A stretch of DNA of 6,951 nucleotides from Caccoplasma intestinavium (GCA_018715885.1 DVKT01000010.1:1-6951), one strand, 5' to 3'. Shown: positions 1-6,896, counted from the stretch's first letter. The notes: a model not told the origin generated them from the letters alone. Program-made: numbers and translations.

Positions 1-941
1 CCCATACTTATGATATAAACCAGTTGGGACAACAATATCAGTATACCAATAAAGACAATGTGTTTTTGGCGTTGAAGCGTATGAGCGACACCAAGACTTC
101 GTATCTGCAAAATACCGAGTTGTCGTATCAGCGGGAACATGATTTCGGATTGTCTTATGGGGCCAATCTGCGTTATAAGATCGAAGAGTCGACCCGTTGG
201 GTTCCTTTCATAGAAAATAACGGAAAGAAACATAAATACTATAATTGGGCCGAAACCGAATTGCATATAAGATATGCCCCCAATGAAAAGTTTTATCAGA
301 CAAAGGGTATGCGTTATCCGATAAATAGAGATGCACCTATTTTCTTTTTGTCGCATACGTTTTCGCCAAAAGATTTTCTGGGCAGCTCCTATATGATAAA
401 CCGTACTGATTTCCGTTTTTCGAAAGATTTTTGGTTCTCGGCGTTCGGGCATATCGAGTCGGAGTTCCAGTTCAGTCATGTATGGAATCAGGCACCGTTT
501 ACAATGCTTATTCTGCCCAATGCCAACTTGTCGTATACCATACAAGAGGGATCATACAGTTTGTTGAGTCCTATGGAGTTTGTGCTCGACTCGTATGCTT
601 CTTGGGATATAACTTATTTTGCTAACGGAATTCTTTTCAATCGTATTCCGGGAGTGAAGTTGTTGCGTATACGGGAAGTGGTTTCTTTCAAAGGATTTTT
701 TGGAAATCTGTCCGATAAGAACAACCCTTATCTGACGAATCTTAATCCCGACTTGTGGCGATTCCCCGGTGAGAATGTCGTGCATGAGATGAATCCTCGT
801 CGGCCGTATATGGAGTTGGGTGTCGGTCTCGACAACATTTTCAAGATATTGCGTATCGAGTATGTATGGCGGTTGACTTATCGCGAACACAAGGATGTCG
901 CGAAGGGCGGTGTGCGTATTGCTTTGCATTTTTCGTTCTAA
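1..941 (+). CDS. DUF5686-type outer-membrane beta-barrel protein, C-terminal part (5' end outside window)
   Basis: The reading frame is open from the left edge (first whole codon at position 3) to a TAA at 939-941, giving 312 visible residues, so the gene starts upstream; the TTG at 24 is not a credible start. The visible part shows many short stretches of alternating polar and aromatic residues (for example FWFSAFGHIESEFQF) typical of transmembrane beta-strands. It ends in LHFSF, the terminal-aromatic signature of outer-membrane proteins. The blocks PIFFLSHTF, YSLLSPMEF, REVVSFKGFFGNLSDKNNP and MELGVGLDNIFKILRIEYVWR resemble the C-terminal barrel of the DUF5686 / carboxypeptidase-like-regulatory-domain family of Bacteroidota. 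In that family an N-terminal carboxypeptidase-regulatory-like domain precedes the barrel; it would lie outside the window. The function of the family is not established. A TonB-dependent transporter is a less likely alternative. No terminator hairpin is evident after the stop. Confidence 0.8.
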   Translation, partial: HTYDINQLGQQYQYTNKDNVFLALKRMSDTKTSYLQNTELSYQREHDFGLSYGANLRYKIEESTRWVPFIENNGKKHKYYNWAETELHIRYAPNEKFYQTKGMRYPINRDAPIFFLSHTFSPKDFLGSSYMINRTDFRFSKDFWFSAFGHIESEFQFSHVWNQAPFTMLILPNANLSYTIQEGSYSLLSPMEFVLDSYASWDITYFANGILFNRIPGVKLLRIREVVSFKGFFGNLSDKNNPYLTNLNPDLWRFPGENVVHEMNPRRPYMELGVGLDNIFKILRIEYVWRLTYREHKDVAKGGVRIALHFSF

Positions 942-986
942 GGAAGATTATGGGGCAGATAGTTGAGGTATATTATAGAAATAGAA

Positions 987-1023
987 TGTTGATAAGTGTG
1001 AATAAATACAAATTTGTTGATAA
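987..1023 (-). other. cluster of three DnaA-box-like 9-mers
   Basis: Three related 9-mers lie in the same orientation within 37 bp. On the minus strand they read TTATCAACA (987-995), TTATTCACA (997-1005) and TTATCAACA (1015-1023). The middle one fits the general bacterial DnaA-box pattern TTWTNCACA, and the outer two differ from it at one position. The first two are spaced about one helical turn apart, and an A/T-rich stretch follows toward the promoter at 1065. This could be a DnaA-responsive control site for the downstream cluster, or chance in an A/T-rich gap. No dnaA, dnaN or other origin gene is present, so I do not call an origin. Confidence 0.25.
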
Positions 1024-1064
1024 AAACAAGACGGCGATATATTCCTAATTTAATACTAAAATAC

Positions 1065-1072
1065 TACCTTTG
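1065..1072 (+). promoter_or_regulatory. putative Bacteroides-type -7 promoter box for the 1149-5088 cluster
   Basis: TACCTTTG matches the TAnnTTTG -7 element recognised by the primary sigma factor of Bacteroides. It lies 76 nt upstream of the ATG at 1149. No TTTG is found at the expected 19-21 bp upstream (the bases around 1041-1045 read ATTCC), so only half of the promoter is supported. Transcription would start a few bases downstream, near 1076-1079, giving a leader of about 70 nt. Confidence 0.5.
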
Positions 1073-1073
1073 T

Positions 1074-1087
1074 CCGATAATTGTCGG
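1074..1087. repeat. 14-bp near-palindrome at the predicted transcription start
   Basis: CCGATAATTGTCGG has four perfect pairs (CCGA/TCGG), a T-G wobble and an AATT loop. It begins two bases after the -7 box, so it would overlap the transcription start. That position suits an operator or a small hairpin at the 5' end of the mRNA. No known regulator motif was recognised. Confidence 0.3.
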
Positions 1088-1148
1088 CTTGCGGTAATGG
1101 TCGGAGTTTTATCCTCTCATTGTTGTGTGTCGGTATTATGGAAAATAT

Positions 1149-2045
1149 ATGACAGATAATATTCATATTATTGCTTGTGGTGAAGAACTCTTGTCCCGTG
1201 TGGCTTTTGCCATGCAGGAAAAAGGTCTTTCCGTTTCTTGTTCGGGTTGTGCTCCCGATTTGCAGACGATGCTCGAGAATGGCGGCGTGTTTGTCGGATC
1301 TTTGCAGCAGGCCGTATCAGCCGGCCGTAAAGTGAATTTTGTCGTTTCTCCTGCTCTCGGTGTCAATCCCGAGATAGAATATGCCGAGGTGTTGCATCTG
1401 CCGGTTATTCCGGTGTCGGATTTGTTTACATCTCTCACCGAGAACAAGGCGCTTGTTGTAGAGTGCAATCCCCGCTATCCCAATCGTATACTTTCTATTA
1501 TATGGCATGTACTGCAAGCACAGAAGCGTAAATGCGATTATTTGACAGAGAGTTTCATGCAGGGACTTTCTCGCAAGGTCTCTTTGTCCGAAAATACACG
1601 TATATGTCTGCTCGACGGCGATTTGCTGTTGCATACCGAGAGTCGCAATTATAAATCGAATATCCTCGTTCTTTCCTCGCTTTTATGGAAAGAAACACCC
1701 GATTATCCCACATTCGAGTCTTATCTCGATATATGGCATAAAGTCGTAAACTCTATTGATCGCAACGGTATTGTTATTTACAATCAGGCTGTTACCGTTT
1801 TTCAGGAGTGGGCCGAGAATGTGCGGGAAGATATTACGGCTATACCGTATAAAGCGCACTCTTATAGGAAAGAGGGCGATATTTGTTTCCTGACCGGTTC
1901 GAAGACCGAGATGCAGTTGTCTTATCCTTGTGATGAAGAATTGTTGTGCGACATCAATGCGGCAAGGTTGGTGTGCCGGCAATTGGGGGTGGCCGACAAA
2001 TCTTTTTATCAAATGATTGTCTCGGCCGATTTTTTGAAAAAATGA
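1149..2045 (+). CDS. Mur-ligase-like (Mpl/MurC-type) protein without catalytic motifs, probable pseudoenzyme
   Basis: This is a 298-residue protein. The ATG at 1149 is preferred over the in-frame GTG at 1125 because IHIIACG at residues 5-11 matches the start of MurC/Mpl proteins (IHFIGIGG-like), which sits close to the N-terminus. Residues 4-95 resemble the Mur UDP-binding domain, including NPEIEYAEVLHLPVIPVSDLF (residues 73-93, compare NPEL..A..LGL.I.SYPEF). Residues 101-290 resemble the central ATP-binding domain and include YPTFESY and INAARLVCRQLGV. Key positions are lost. The P-loop (GxHGKTT in the family) reads NPRYPNR at 107-113, with Pro111 replacing the lysine. The EGDEY motif reads DGDLL at 156-160. 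The WDH motif reads WKE at 180-182. The chain stops where the C-terminal domain (about 150 residues) should begin; active Mpl and MurC are about 450-490 residues. It leads a four-gene cluster, 10 nt before the DUF4924 gene. Family membership is from remembered motifs; ATP-dependent ligase activity is unlikely, and a binding or regulatory role is inference. Confidence 0.7.
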   Translation: MTDNIHIIACGEELLSRVAFAMQEKGLSVSCSGCAPDLQTMLENGGVFVGSLQQAVSAGRKVNFVVSPALGVNPEIEYAEVLHLPVIPVSDLFTSLTENKALVVECNPRYPNRILSIIWHVLQAQKRKCDYLTESFMQGLSRKVSLSENTRICLLDGDLLLHTESRNYKSNILVLSSLLWKETPDYPTFESYLDIWHKVVNSIDRNGIVIYNQAVTVFQEWAENVREDITAIPYKAHSYRKEGDICFLTGSKTEMQLSYPCDEELLCDINAARLVCRQLGVADKSFYQMIVSADFLKK

Positions 2046-2055
2046 TGTTAGTCCT

Positions 2056-2601
2056 ATGATAGTTGCCCGTCAGAAGAAAAAAGAAAACATTGCCGAGTAT
2101 CTCCTTTACATGTGGCAGATCGAGGATATTATACGGGCATGCGGAGGAAATATCGACGTTATCCAAAAGCAGATTATCGACGGTTATCGGGGACAGTCGC
2201 CCGAGACGATGAATGCCATTCGCGAGTGGTACGAGAACTTGTGCGAGATGATGCGCCTCGAAGGAGTTATGGAGAAGGGGCATTTGCAAATCAATAAAAA
2301 TGTCATTCTCGATTTGTCCGATTTGCATCAGCAGTTATTGAAGTCTCCCCGGGAACCGTTTTACGGGGCGATGTTTTTCAAGACACTCCCTTATATCGTA
2401 GAGTTGAGGGCGCGTTCGGGAAATGTTGAGGCAGGAGAACTCGAAACTTGTTTCAACGCTCTTTACGGTGTTCTTATGTTGCGATTGCAGAAAAAGGAGA
2501 TCTCGCCCGAGACCGAGAAGGCCATACACCAGATTTCGCAATTCCTTGCACTTCTTTCCGAAAAATACAAGCAGGACAAGGCAGGTGAATTGGAACTATA
2601 A
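2056..2601 (+). CDS. DUF4924 family protein, function unknown
   Basis: This is a 181-residue, probably all-helical, soluble protein with no signal peptide or membrane segment. The ATG at 2056 follows the previous stop by 10 nt. The N-terminal block KKENIAEYLLYMWQIEDIIR (residues 9-27), the central GHLQINKNVILDLSDLHQQL (75-94) and the C-terminal block CFNALYGVLMLRLQKKEIS (132-150) followed by ISQFLALLSEKY (160-171) match what I recall of DUF4924, a family found in Bacteroidota. No catalytic or metal-binding motif is visible. The final helix is rich in Lys and Glu. It is very probably co-transcribed with the Mur-like gene and rfbD. The neighbourhood hints at a role linked to the envelope, but that is only guilt by association. 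Confidence 0.8.
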   Translation: MIVARQKKKENIAEYLLYMWQIEDIIRACGGNIDVIQKQIIDGYRGQSPETMNAIREWYENLCEMMRLEGVMEKGHLQINKNVILDLSDLHQQLLKSPREPFYGAMFFKTLPYIVELRARSGNVEAGELETCFNALYGVLMLRLQKKEISPETEKAIHQISQFLALLSEKYKQDKAGELEL

Positions 2602-2624
2602 ATAATAAAATCATATCATACTTT

Positions 2625-3491
2625 ATGTCTACGATTCTTGTTACCGGAGCCAACGGGCAGTTGGGCAATGAAATGCGCAATATGTCCCTTCTCGATGATG
2701 CCAACAAGTATATTTTTACCGATGTTCGGGAATTGGATATAACCGATCTCGTTGCTGTACAAAATTTTTTATCGGAAAATGCGGTTGATTTTATTGTAAA
2801 TTGCGCTGCATATACAGCTGTGGATAAGGCAGAAAGCGAAATAGAATTGTGCCGAAAAATCAATGCCTTTGCCGTGGAGAATTTAGCAAAAGCATCGGCT
2901 TCTGTCGGAGCAAAAATGATACATGTGTCGACCGATTATGTATACAGCGGCACTCACTATATGCCCTATGTCGAGACCGATGCTGTCGCTCCTGCGTCGG
3001 TCTATGGCGTAACCAAGCTCGAAGGGGAACAGCTGTTGCTGGCGGCAAATCCGAATTCGGTGATTTTGCGCACTTCGTGGCTTTATTCTCCTTATGGAAA
3101 TAATTTTGTGAAAACCATGTTGCGGTTGGGACGTGAACGGGAGTCTCTTTCTGTCGTTTCCGATCAGGTAGGAACACCTACTTATGCAGCCGATTTGGCC
3201 GCCGCCATTGTTGTTATAATCAATAACGGAGAGTTTGTGCCCGGTGTATATAATTTCTCTGACGAAGGGGTGTGCAGCTGGTACGACTTTACGGTAACGA
3301 TACATCGCATAGCCGGTATCGCTGCCTGCCGTGTAGTGCCTATCGATACGGCCGACTATCCCTCGGCGGCCACGCGGCCTTTTTACAGTGTGATGAACAA
3401 GAAAAAGATAAAAAACACTTACCCTGTGGCGATACCTCACTGGGAGGAAAGTTTGCGGAAGTGTATCGCCATATTGCAGAGTCAAAACTAA
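2625..3491 (+). CDS. rfbD: dTDP-4-dehydrorhamnose reductase (RmlD)
   Basis: The gene encodes a 288-residue cytoplasmic enzyme that reduces dTDP-4-dehydro-L-rhamnose to dTDP-L-rhamnose with NAD(P)H. This is the last step of the rhamnose donor pathway for surface polysaccharides. It is full length for the family. The Rossmann loop TGANGQLG (residues 7-14, GxxGxxG) is present, as is NCAAYTAVDKAE (59-70). The catalytic set is Thr103-Asp104 in VSTDYVYSG with Tyr127 and Lys131 in SVYGVTK. Further family blocks are RTSWLYSPYGNNFVKTM (149-165), VSDQVGTPTYAADLA (178-192) and the substrate-site motif ATRPFYSVMNKKKI (249-262). The ATG at 2625 lies 23 nt after DUF4924 and places the dinucleotide loop correctly. 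rfbA, rfbB and rfbC are not in the window, so the pathway must be completed elsewhere. Confidence 0.95.
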   Translation: MSTILVTGANGQLGNEMRNMSLLDDANKYIFTDVRELDITDLVAVQNFLSENAVDFIVNCAAYTAVDKAESEIELCRKINAFAVENLAKASASVGAKMIHVSTDYVYSGTHYMPYVETDAVAPASVYGVTKLEGEQLLLAANPNSVILRTSWLYSPYGNNFVKTMLRLGRERESLSVVSDQVGTPTYAADLAAAIVVIINNGEFVPGVYNFSDEGVCSWYDFTVTIHRIAGIAACRVVPIDTADYPSAATRPFYSVMNKKKIKNTYPVAIPHWEESLRKCIAILQSQN

Positions 3492-3507
3492 AAACAACCG
3501 ATACGAC

Positions 3508-5088
3508 GTGAGTACATTTACCGAAGAGATTCAGAAACGACGCACATTTGCTATTATCAGCCACCCCGATGCGGGTAAAACGACCCTTACCGAGAAACTT
3601 TTGCTTTTCGGCGGCGCTATCCATGTTGCCGGAGCCGTGAAATCGAACAAGATAAAGAAAACCGCTACCTCGGACTGGATGGAAATCGAGAAGCAAAGAG
3701 GTATATCGGTAGCCACTTCGGTGATGGGATTCAATTACGGCGATTATAAAATAAATATTCTCGACACGCCCGGACACCAAGATTTTGCCGAAGATACTTA
3801 CCGCACATTGACGGCTGTCGACAGTGTTATTATCGTAATTGATGTAGCAAAGGGCGTTGAAACACAGACGCGTAAATTGATGGAAGTGTGCCGCATGCGC
3901 AAGACGCCGGTTATCGTTTTCGTCAATAAGCTCGACCGTGAAGGTCAAGACCCGTTCGACCTGCTCGATGAGATAGAATCGGAGTTGAAGATTGCGGTAC
4001 GTCCGCTCAGTTGGCCTATCAATATCGGCCAACGTTTCAAGGGCGTTTACAACATATATGAGAAGAATCTCAATCTTTATACGCCCAGCAAGCAGGTTGT
4101 TACCGAGGCGATAGAATTTCGGGATATCGACAGTCCCGAGTTGGAGAAGCATATCGGAGAGTCCGATGCGACCAAGCTTCGTGCCGATTTGGAATTGATT
4201 TCCGGAGTATATCCCGATTTCGATGTCGAAAAATATTTGTCGGGCGATTTAGCTCCGGTATTTTTCGGGTCGGCACTCAATAATTTCGGAGTGAGGGAGT
4301 TGCTCGATTGTTTTGTCGAGATTGCTCCGTCTCCGCGTCCCGTACAGGCGATAGAGCGGGAGGTTCGTCCCGAAGAAGAGGCTTTTTCAGGATTCGTTTT
4401 CAAGATACATGCCAATATGGATCCCAATCATCGCAGTTGCATTGCGTTCGTGAAAGTCTGTTCGGGAACATTTGTCCGGAACGAAAACTATAAGCATGTG
4501 CGCTTGGACAAGATGATGCGTTTTTCAAGCCCTACGGCCTTTATGGCGCAGCGCAAGTCTACGGTCGACGAGGCCTATCCCGGTGATATAGTAGGTCTGC
4601 CCGATACGGGAAACTTCAAGATCGGAGATACACTTACGGCAGGAGAGGATCTTCATTACAAGGGATTGCCCAGTTTTTCGCCCGAGATGTTCAAATATAT
4701 CGAGAATACCGACCCGATGAAGACCAAGCAGTTGAACAAAGGTCTCGATCAGTTGATGGACGAGGGTGTGGCCCAGATGTTTGTCAATCAGTTCAACGGT
4801 CGCAAGATTATCGGTACGGTAGGTCAGTTGCAGTTTGAGGTCATTCAGTACCGACTGCTGCATGAGTATGGGGCTCAATGCCGTTGGGAAACCATCAGCC
4901 TCTATAAAGCCTGCTGGGTCGAGAGCGACGATGTCGAAGCTCTTGAAAATTTCAAGAAACGTAAATACCAGTTTATGGCCAAAGATCGAGATGGTCGCGA
5001 TGTATTTCTGGCCGATTCGGGTTATGTGTTGCAGATGGCGCAGAGCGATTTCCCGAAAATCCGTTTCCACTTCACTTCGGAGTTCTGA
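3508..5088 (+). CDS. prfC: peptide chain release factor 3 (RF3)
   Basis: The gene encodes a 526-residue translational GTPase, close to the 529 residues of E. coli RF3. RF3 removes RF1/RF2 from the ribosome after peptide release. The GTP-binding motifs are all present: G1 HPDAGKTT (19-26), G2 RGIS (64-67), G3 DTPGH (86-90), G4 NKLD (140-143) and G5 SAL (255-257). RF3-typical sequence includes RRTFAIISHPDAGKTT, SDWMEIEKQRGIS, FKGVYNIY (177-184), GFVFKIHANMDPNHR (295-309), VDEAYPGDIVGL (353-364) and VGQLQFEVIQYRL (438-450). The C-terminal domain follows and the chain ends in FTSEF. The start is GTG at 3508, 16 nt after the rfbD stop. The next in-frame methionine (residue 58) lies beyond the P-loop and would remove it, so the GTG is needed. 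It is the last gene of the cluster. No terminator is visible before the guaA promoter. Confidence 0.97.
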   Translation: MSTFTEEIQKRRTFAIISHPDAGKTTLTEKLLLFGGAIHVAGAVKSNKIKKTATSDWMEIEKQRGISVATSVMGFNYGDYKINILDTPGHQDFAEDTYRTLTAVDSVIIVIDVAKGVETQTRKLMEVCRMRKTPVIVFVNKLDREGQDPFDLLDEIESELKIAVRPLSWPINIGQRFKGVYNIYEKNLNLYTPSKQVVTEAIEFRDIDSPELEKHIGESDATKLRADLELISGVYPDFDVEKYLSGDLAPVFFGSALNNFGVRELLDCFVEIAPSPRPVQAIEREVRPEEEAFSGFVFKIHANMDPNHRSCIAFVKVCSGTFVRNENYKHVRLDKMMRFSSPTAFMAQRKSTVDEAYPGDIVGLPDTGNFKIGDTLTAGEDLHYKGLPSFSPEMFKYIENTDPMKTKQLNKGLDQLMDEGVAQMFVNQFNGRKIIGTVGQLQFEVIQYRLLHEYGAQCRWETISLYKACWVESDDVEALENFKKRKYQFMAKDRDGRDVFLADSGYVLQMAQSDFPKIRFHFTSEF

Positions 5089-5109
5089 CGGAACGGTTGT
5101 GGCTAATCA

Positions 5110-5141
5110 TTTGCGCATGTGGCGTAATATGATTACTTTTG
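5110..5141 (+). promoter_or_regulatory. Bacteroides-type promoter for guaA
   Basis: A TTTG (-33 element, 5110-5113) and TACTTTTG (-7 element, 5134-5141, fits TAnnTTTG) are separated by 20 bp, the spacing expected for the Bacteroides primary sigma factor. Transcription should begin near 5145-5148, giving a leader of about 45 nt before the ATG at 5191. The leader is A/T-rich near the start codon and lacks a Shine-Dalgarno sequence, as is usual in this phylum. I see no purine riboswitch core in it. Confidence 0.75.
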
Positions 5142-5190
5142 CGGGCATAAGCAACCCTTATCGTGGAGTAAAAACTTATCATCAACATAT

Positions 5191-6714
5191 ATGCAAGAAA
5201 AAATCATCATTCTCGATTTCGGCTCGCAGACTACGCAGCTCATAGGCCGCCGTGTGCGGGAGCTCGATATCTACTGCGAGATACTGCCTTATAATAAATT
5301 CCCGTATGACGATGAGAACATCAAAGGCGTCATACTGTCGGGTAGTCCTTTCTCTGTATACGACAGTAAGGCTTTCAAGACCGACTTGTCGCAGATACGG
5401 GGAAAATATCCCATTTTGGGAATTTGCTACGGGGCACAGTTCTTGGCTTACAGCAACGGCGGAAAAGTAGAGCCGGCACAGAGCCGCGAATACGGGCGTG
5501 CCCATCTGTCCCGTTTCTGTAAAGACAATGTCTTATTCAAGAATGTGCGGGAAAATACGCAGGTGTGGATGTCGCACGGCGATACCATTACGGCCGTTCC
5601 CGATAATTTCAAGGCTATCGCTTCGACCGATGAGGTTGCCATTGCCGCTTATCAGATCGAAGGCGAGGAAGTGTGGGGCGTGCAGTTCCACCCCGAAGTG
5701 TTTCATACCGAAGACGGTACGCAGATATTGCGTAATTTCGTCGTCGATGTATGCGGTTGCAAGCAGGATTGGTCTCCCGCATCATTTATCGAAACGACGG
5801 TCGCCCATCTCAAAGAGCAGCTCGGCGATGATAAAGTCGTGCTCGGGCTTTCAGGGGGGGTCGATTCTTCGGTAGCGGCTGTTTTGCTGAACAAGGCCAT
5901 TGGTAAAAATCTTACTTGTATTTTTGTCGATCACGGTTTGTTGCGGAAAAACGAGTTCGAGAATGTCATGCACGACTACGAGCATCTCGGCTTGAATGTT
6001 ATCGGGGTCAATGCCAAAGAAAAATTTTATCGCGAACTGGCCGGTGTGAAAGAACCCGAGCGTAAGCGTAAGATTATAGGCAAAGGCTTTATCGATGTCT
6101 TCGATGAAGAAGCCCATAAGATAAAAGACGTGAAGTGGCTGGCACAAGGGACGATATACCCCGATGTCATCGAGTCTCTTTCCATTACCGGGACGGTCAT
6201 CAAGAGCCACCACAATGTAGGCGGTCTTCCCGAGAAGATGAATCTTAAATTGTGCGAACCCTTGCGTTTGCTTTTCAAAGACGAGGTGCGCCGTGTGGGA
6301 CGCGAATTGGGAATGATGGAACGCCTGATCAACCGGCATCCGTTCCCGGGACCCGGTTTGGCCGTGCGTATTTTGGGCGATATTACCCCCGAGAAGGTGC
6401 GTATTTTGCAAGATGCCGACGATATTTTCATTCAAGGATTGCGCGATTGGGGGCTTTACGATAAGGTATGGCAAGCCGGTACGATATTGCTGCCCGTGCA
6501 ATCGGTTGGCGTGATGGGCGATGAGCGTACTTATGAGAATGCCGTTGCTTTGCGTGCCGTAACTTCGACCGATGCCATGACGGCCGATTGGGCACATTTG
6601 CCTTATGATTTCCTCGGGAAAGTGTCGAACGATATTATCAATAAGGTAAAAGGCGTCAATCGCGTTACCTATGACATCAGCTCCAAACCGCCTTCGACAA
6701 TCGAGTGGGAGTAA
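5191..6714 (+). CDS. guaA: GMP synthase (glutamine-hydrolysing)
   Basis: The gene encodes a 507-residue single-chain enzyme that converts XMP to GMP with ATP and glutamine, the last step of de novo guanine nucleotide synthesis. The N-terminal class I glutamine amidotransferase domain (residues 1-190) has the nucleophile Cys79 in GICYGAQ and His167/Glu169 in VQFHPEV. The ATP-pyrophosphatase domain begins near residue 195 and carries the P-loop SGGVDSS (221-227), FVDHGLLRKNE (245-255) and QGTIYPDVIES (319-329). The C-terminal dimerisation/XMP-binding part includes RHPFPGPGLAVRILG (382-396), DERTYENAVALRAV (444-457) and the ending ITYDISSKPPSTIEWE-like block, here VTYDISSKPPSTIEWE (492-507). The ATG at 5191 gives the usual IIILDFGSQTTQLIGRR N-terminus. 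It has its own promoter upstream, ends in tandem TAA-TAG stops, and is followed by a terminator, so it is probably a single-gene unit, with possible read-through from prfC. Confidence 0.98.
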   Translation: MQEKIIILDFGSQTTQLIGRRVRELDIYCEILPYNKFPYDDENIKGVILSGSPFSVYDSKAFKTDLSQIRGKYPILGICYGAQFLAYSNGGKVEPAQSREYGRAHLSRFCKDNVLFKNVRENTQVWMSHGDTITAVPDNFKAIASTDEVAIAAYQIEGEEVWGVQFHPEVFHTEDGTQILRNFVVDVCGCKQDWSPASFIETTVAHLKEQLGDDKVVLGLSGGVDSSVAAVLLNKAIGKNLTCIFVDHGLLRKNEFENVMHDYEHLGLNVIGVNAKEKFYRELAGVKEPERKRKIIGKGFIDVFDEEAHKIKDVKWLAQGTIYPDVIESLSITGTVIKSHHNVGGLPEKMNLKLCEPLRLLFKDEVRRVGRELGMMERLINRHPFPGPGLAVRILGDITPEKVRILQDADDIFIQGLRDWGLYDKVWQAGTILLPVQSVGVMGDERTYENAVALRAVTSTDAMTADWAHLPYDFLGKVSNDIINKVKGVNRVTYDISSKPPSTIEWE

Positions 6715-6742
6715 TAGAAAAAAGTTCCTTTTGGATATTTGG

Positions 6743-6781
6743 CCGGGATTGTAACATCTGTTGCAATCCCGGTATTTTTAT
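6743..6781 (+). terminator. intrinsic terminator of guaA
   Basis: A 13-bp stem pairs 6743-6755 (CCGGGATTGTAAC) with 6760-6772 (GTTGCAATCCCGG) around an ATCT tetraloop. All pairs are Watson-Crick except one T-G wobble (6752/6763). It is followed by the T-rich tract TATTTTTAT (6773-6781). It starts 28 nt after the guaA stop codon. The run of T's is on the + strand, so it terminates guaA transcription. Confidence 0.9.
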
Positions 6782-6896
6782 CTATTTGCCGTTCTGAGTA
6801 AATAGTTTGTATATGGAGGAAAACATATTTGCTCCGGCCTCGCGTAGGTTTATTTTCTTAGTGTTGTTGTATATATGTTGATGTTAATAATATAGA

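Noticed and set aside
3340..4152. 270-codon open frame on the minus strand across the rfbD/prfC junction
   Set aside because: It lies antisense to two clearly conserved genes, its product shows no recognisable domain, and it is explained by the codon bias of the + strand genes.
5142..5190. Purine-sensing riboswitch ahead of guaA
   Set aside because: The leader is only about 45 nt and lacks the paired-arm architecture and conserved core of the purine aptamer.
5851..6597. 248-codon open frame on the minus strand inside guaA
   Set aside because: It is a shadow of the highly conserved guaA coding sequence, with no family resemblance or plausible promoter.
6782..6805. Inverted repeat CTATTT / AAATAG with a 12-nt loop
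   Set aside because: It is six A/T-rich pairs with a large loop right after a much stronger terminator; too weak to call a second hairpin.
6813..6881. Possible small + strand peptide (ATG at 6813, about 22 residues, hydrophobic second half)
   Set aside because: It lies just after the guaA terminator, has no suitably placed promoter box or ribosome site, and a 22-codon frame is expected by chance.
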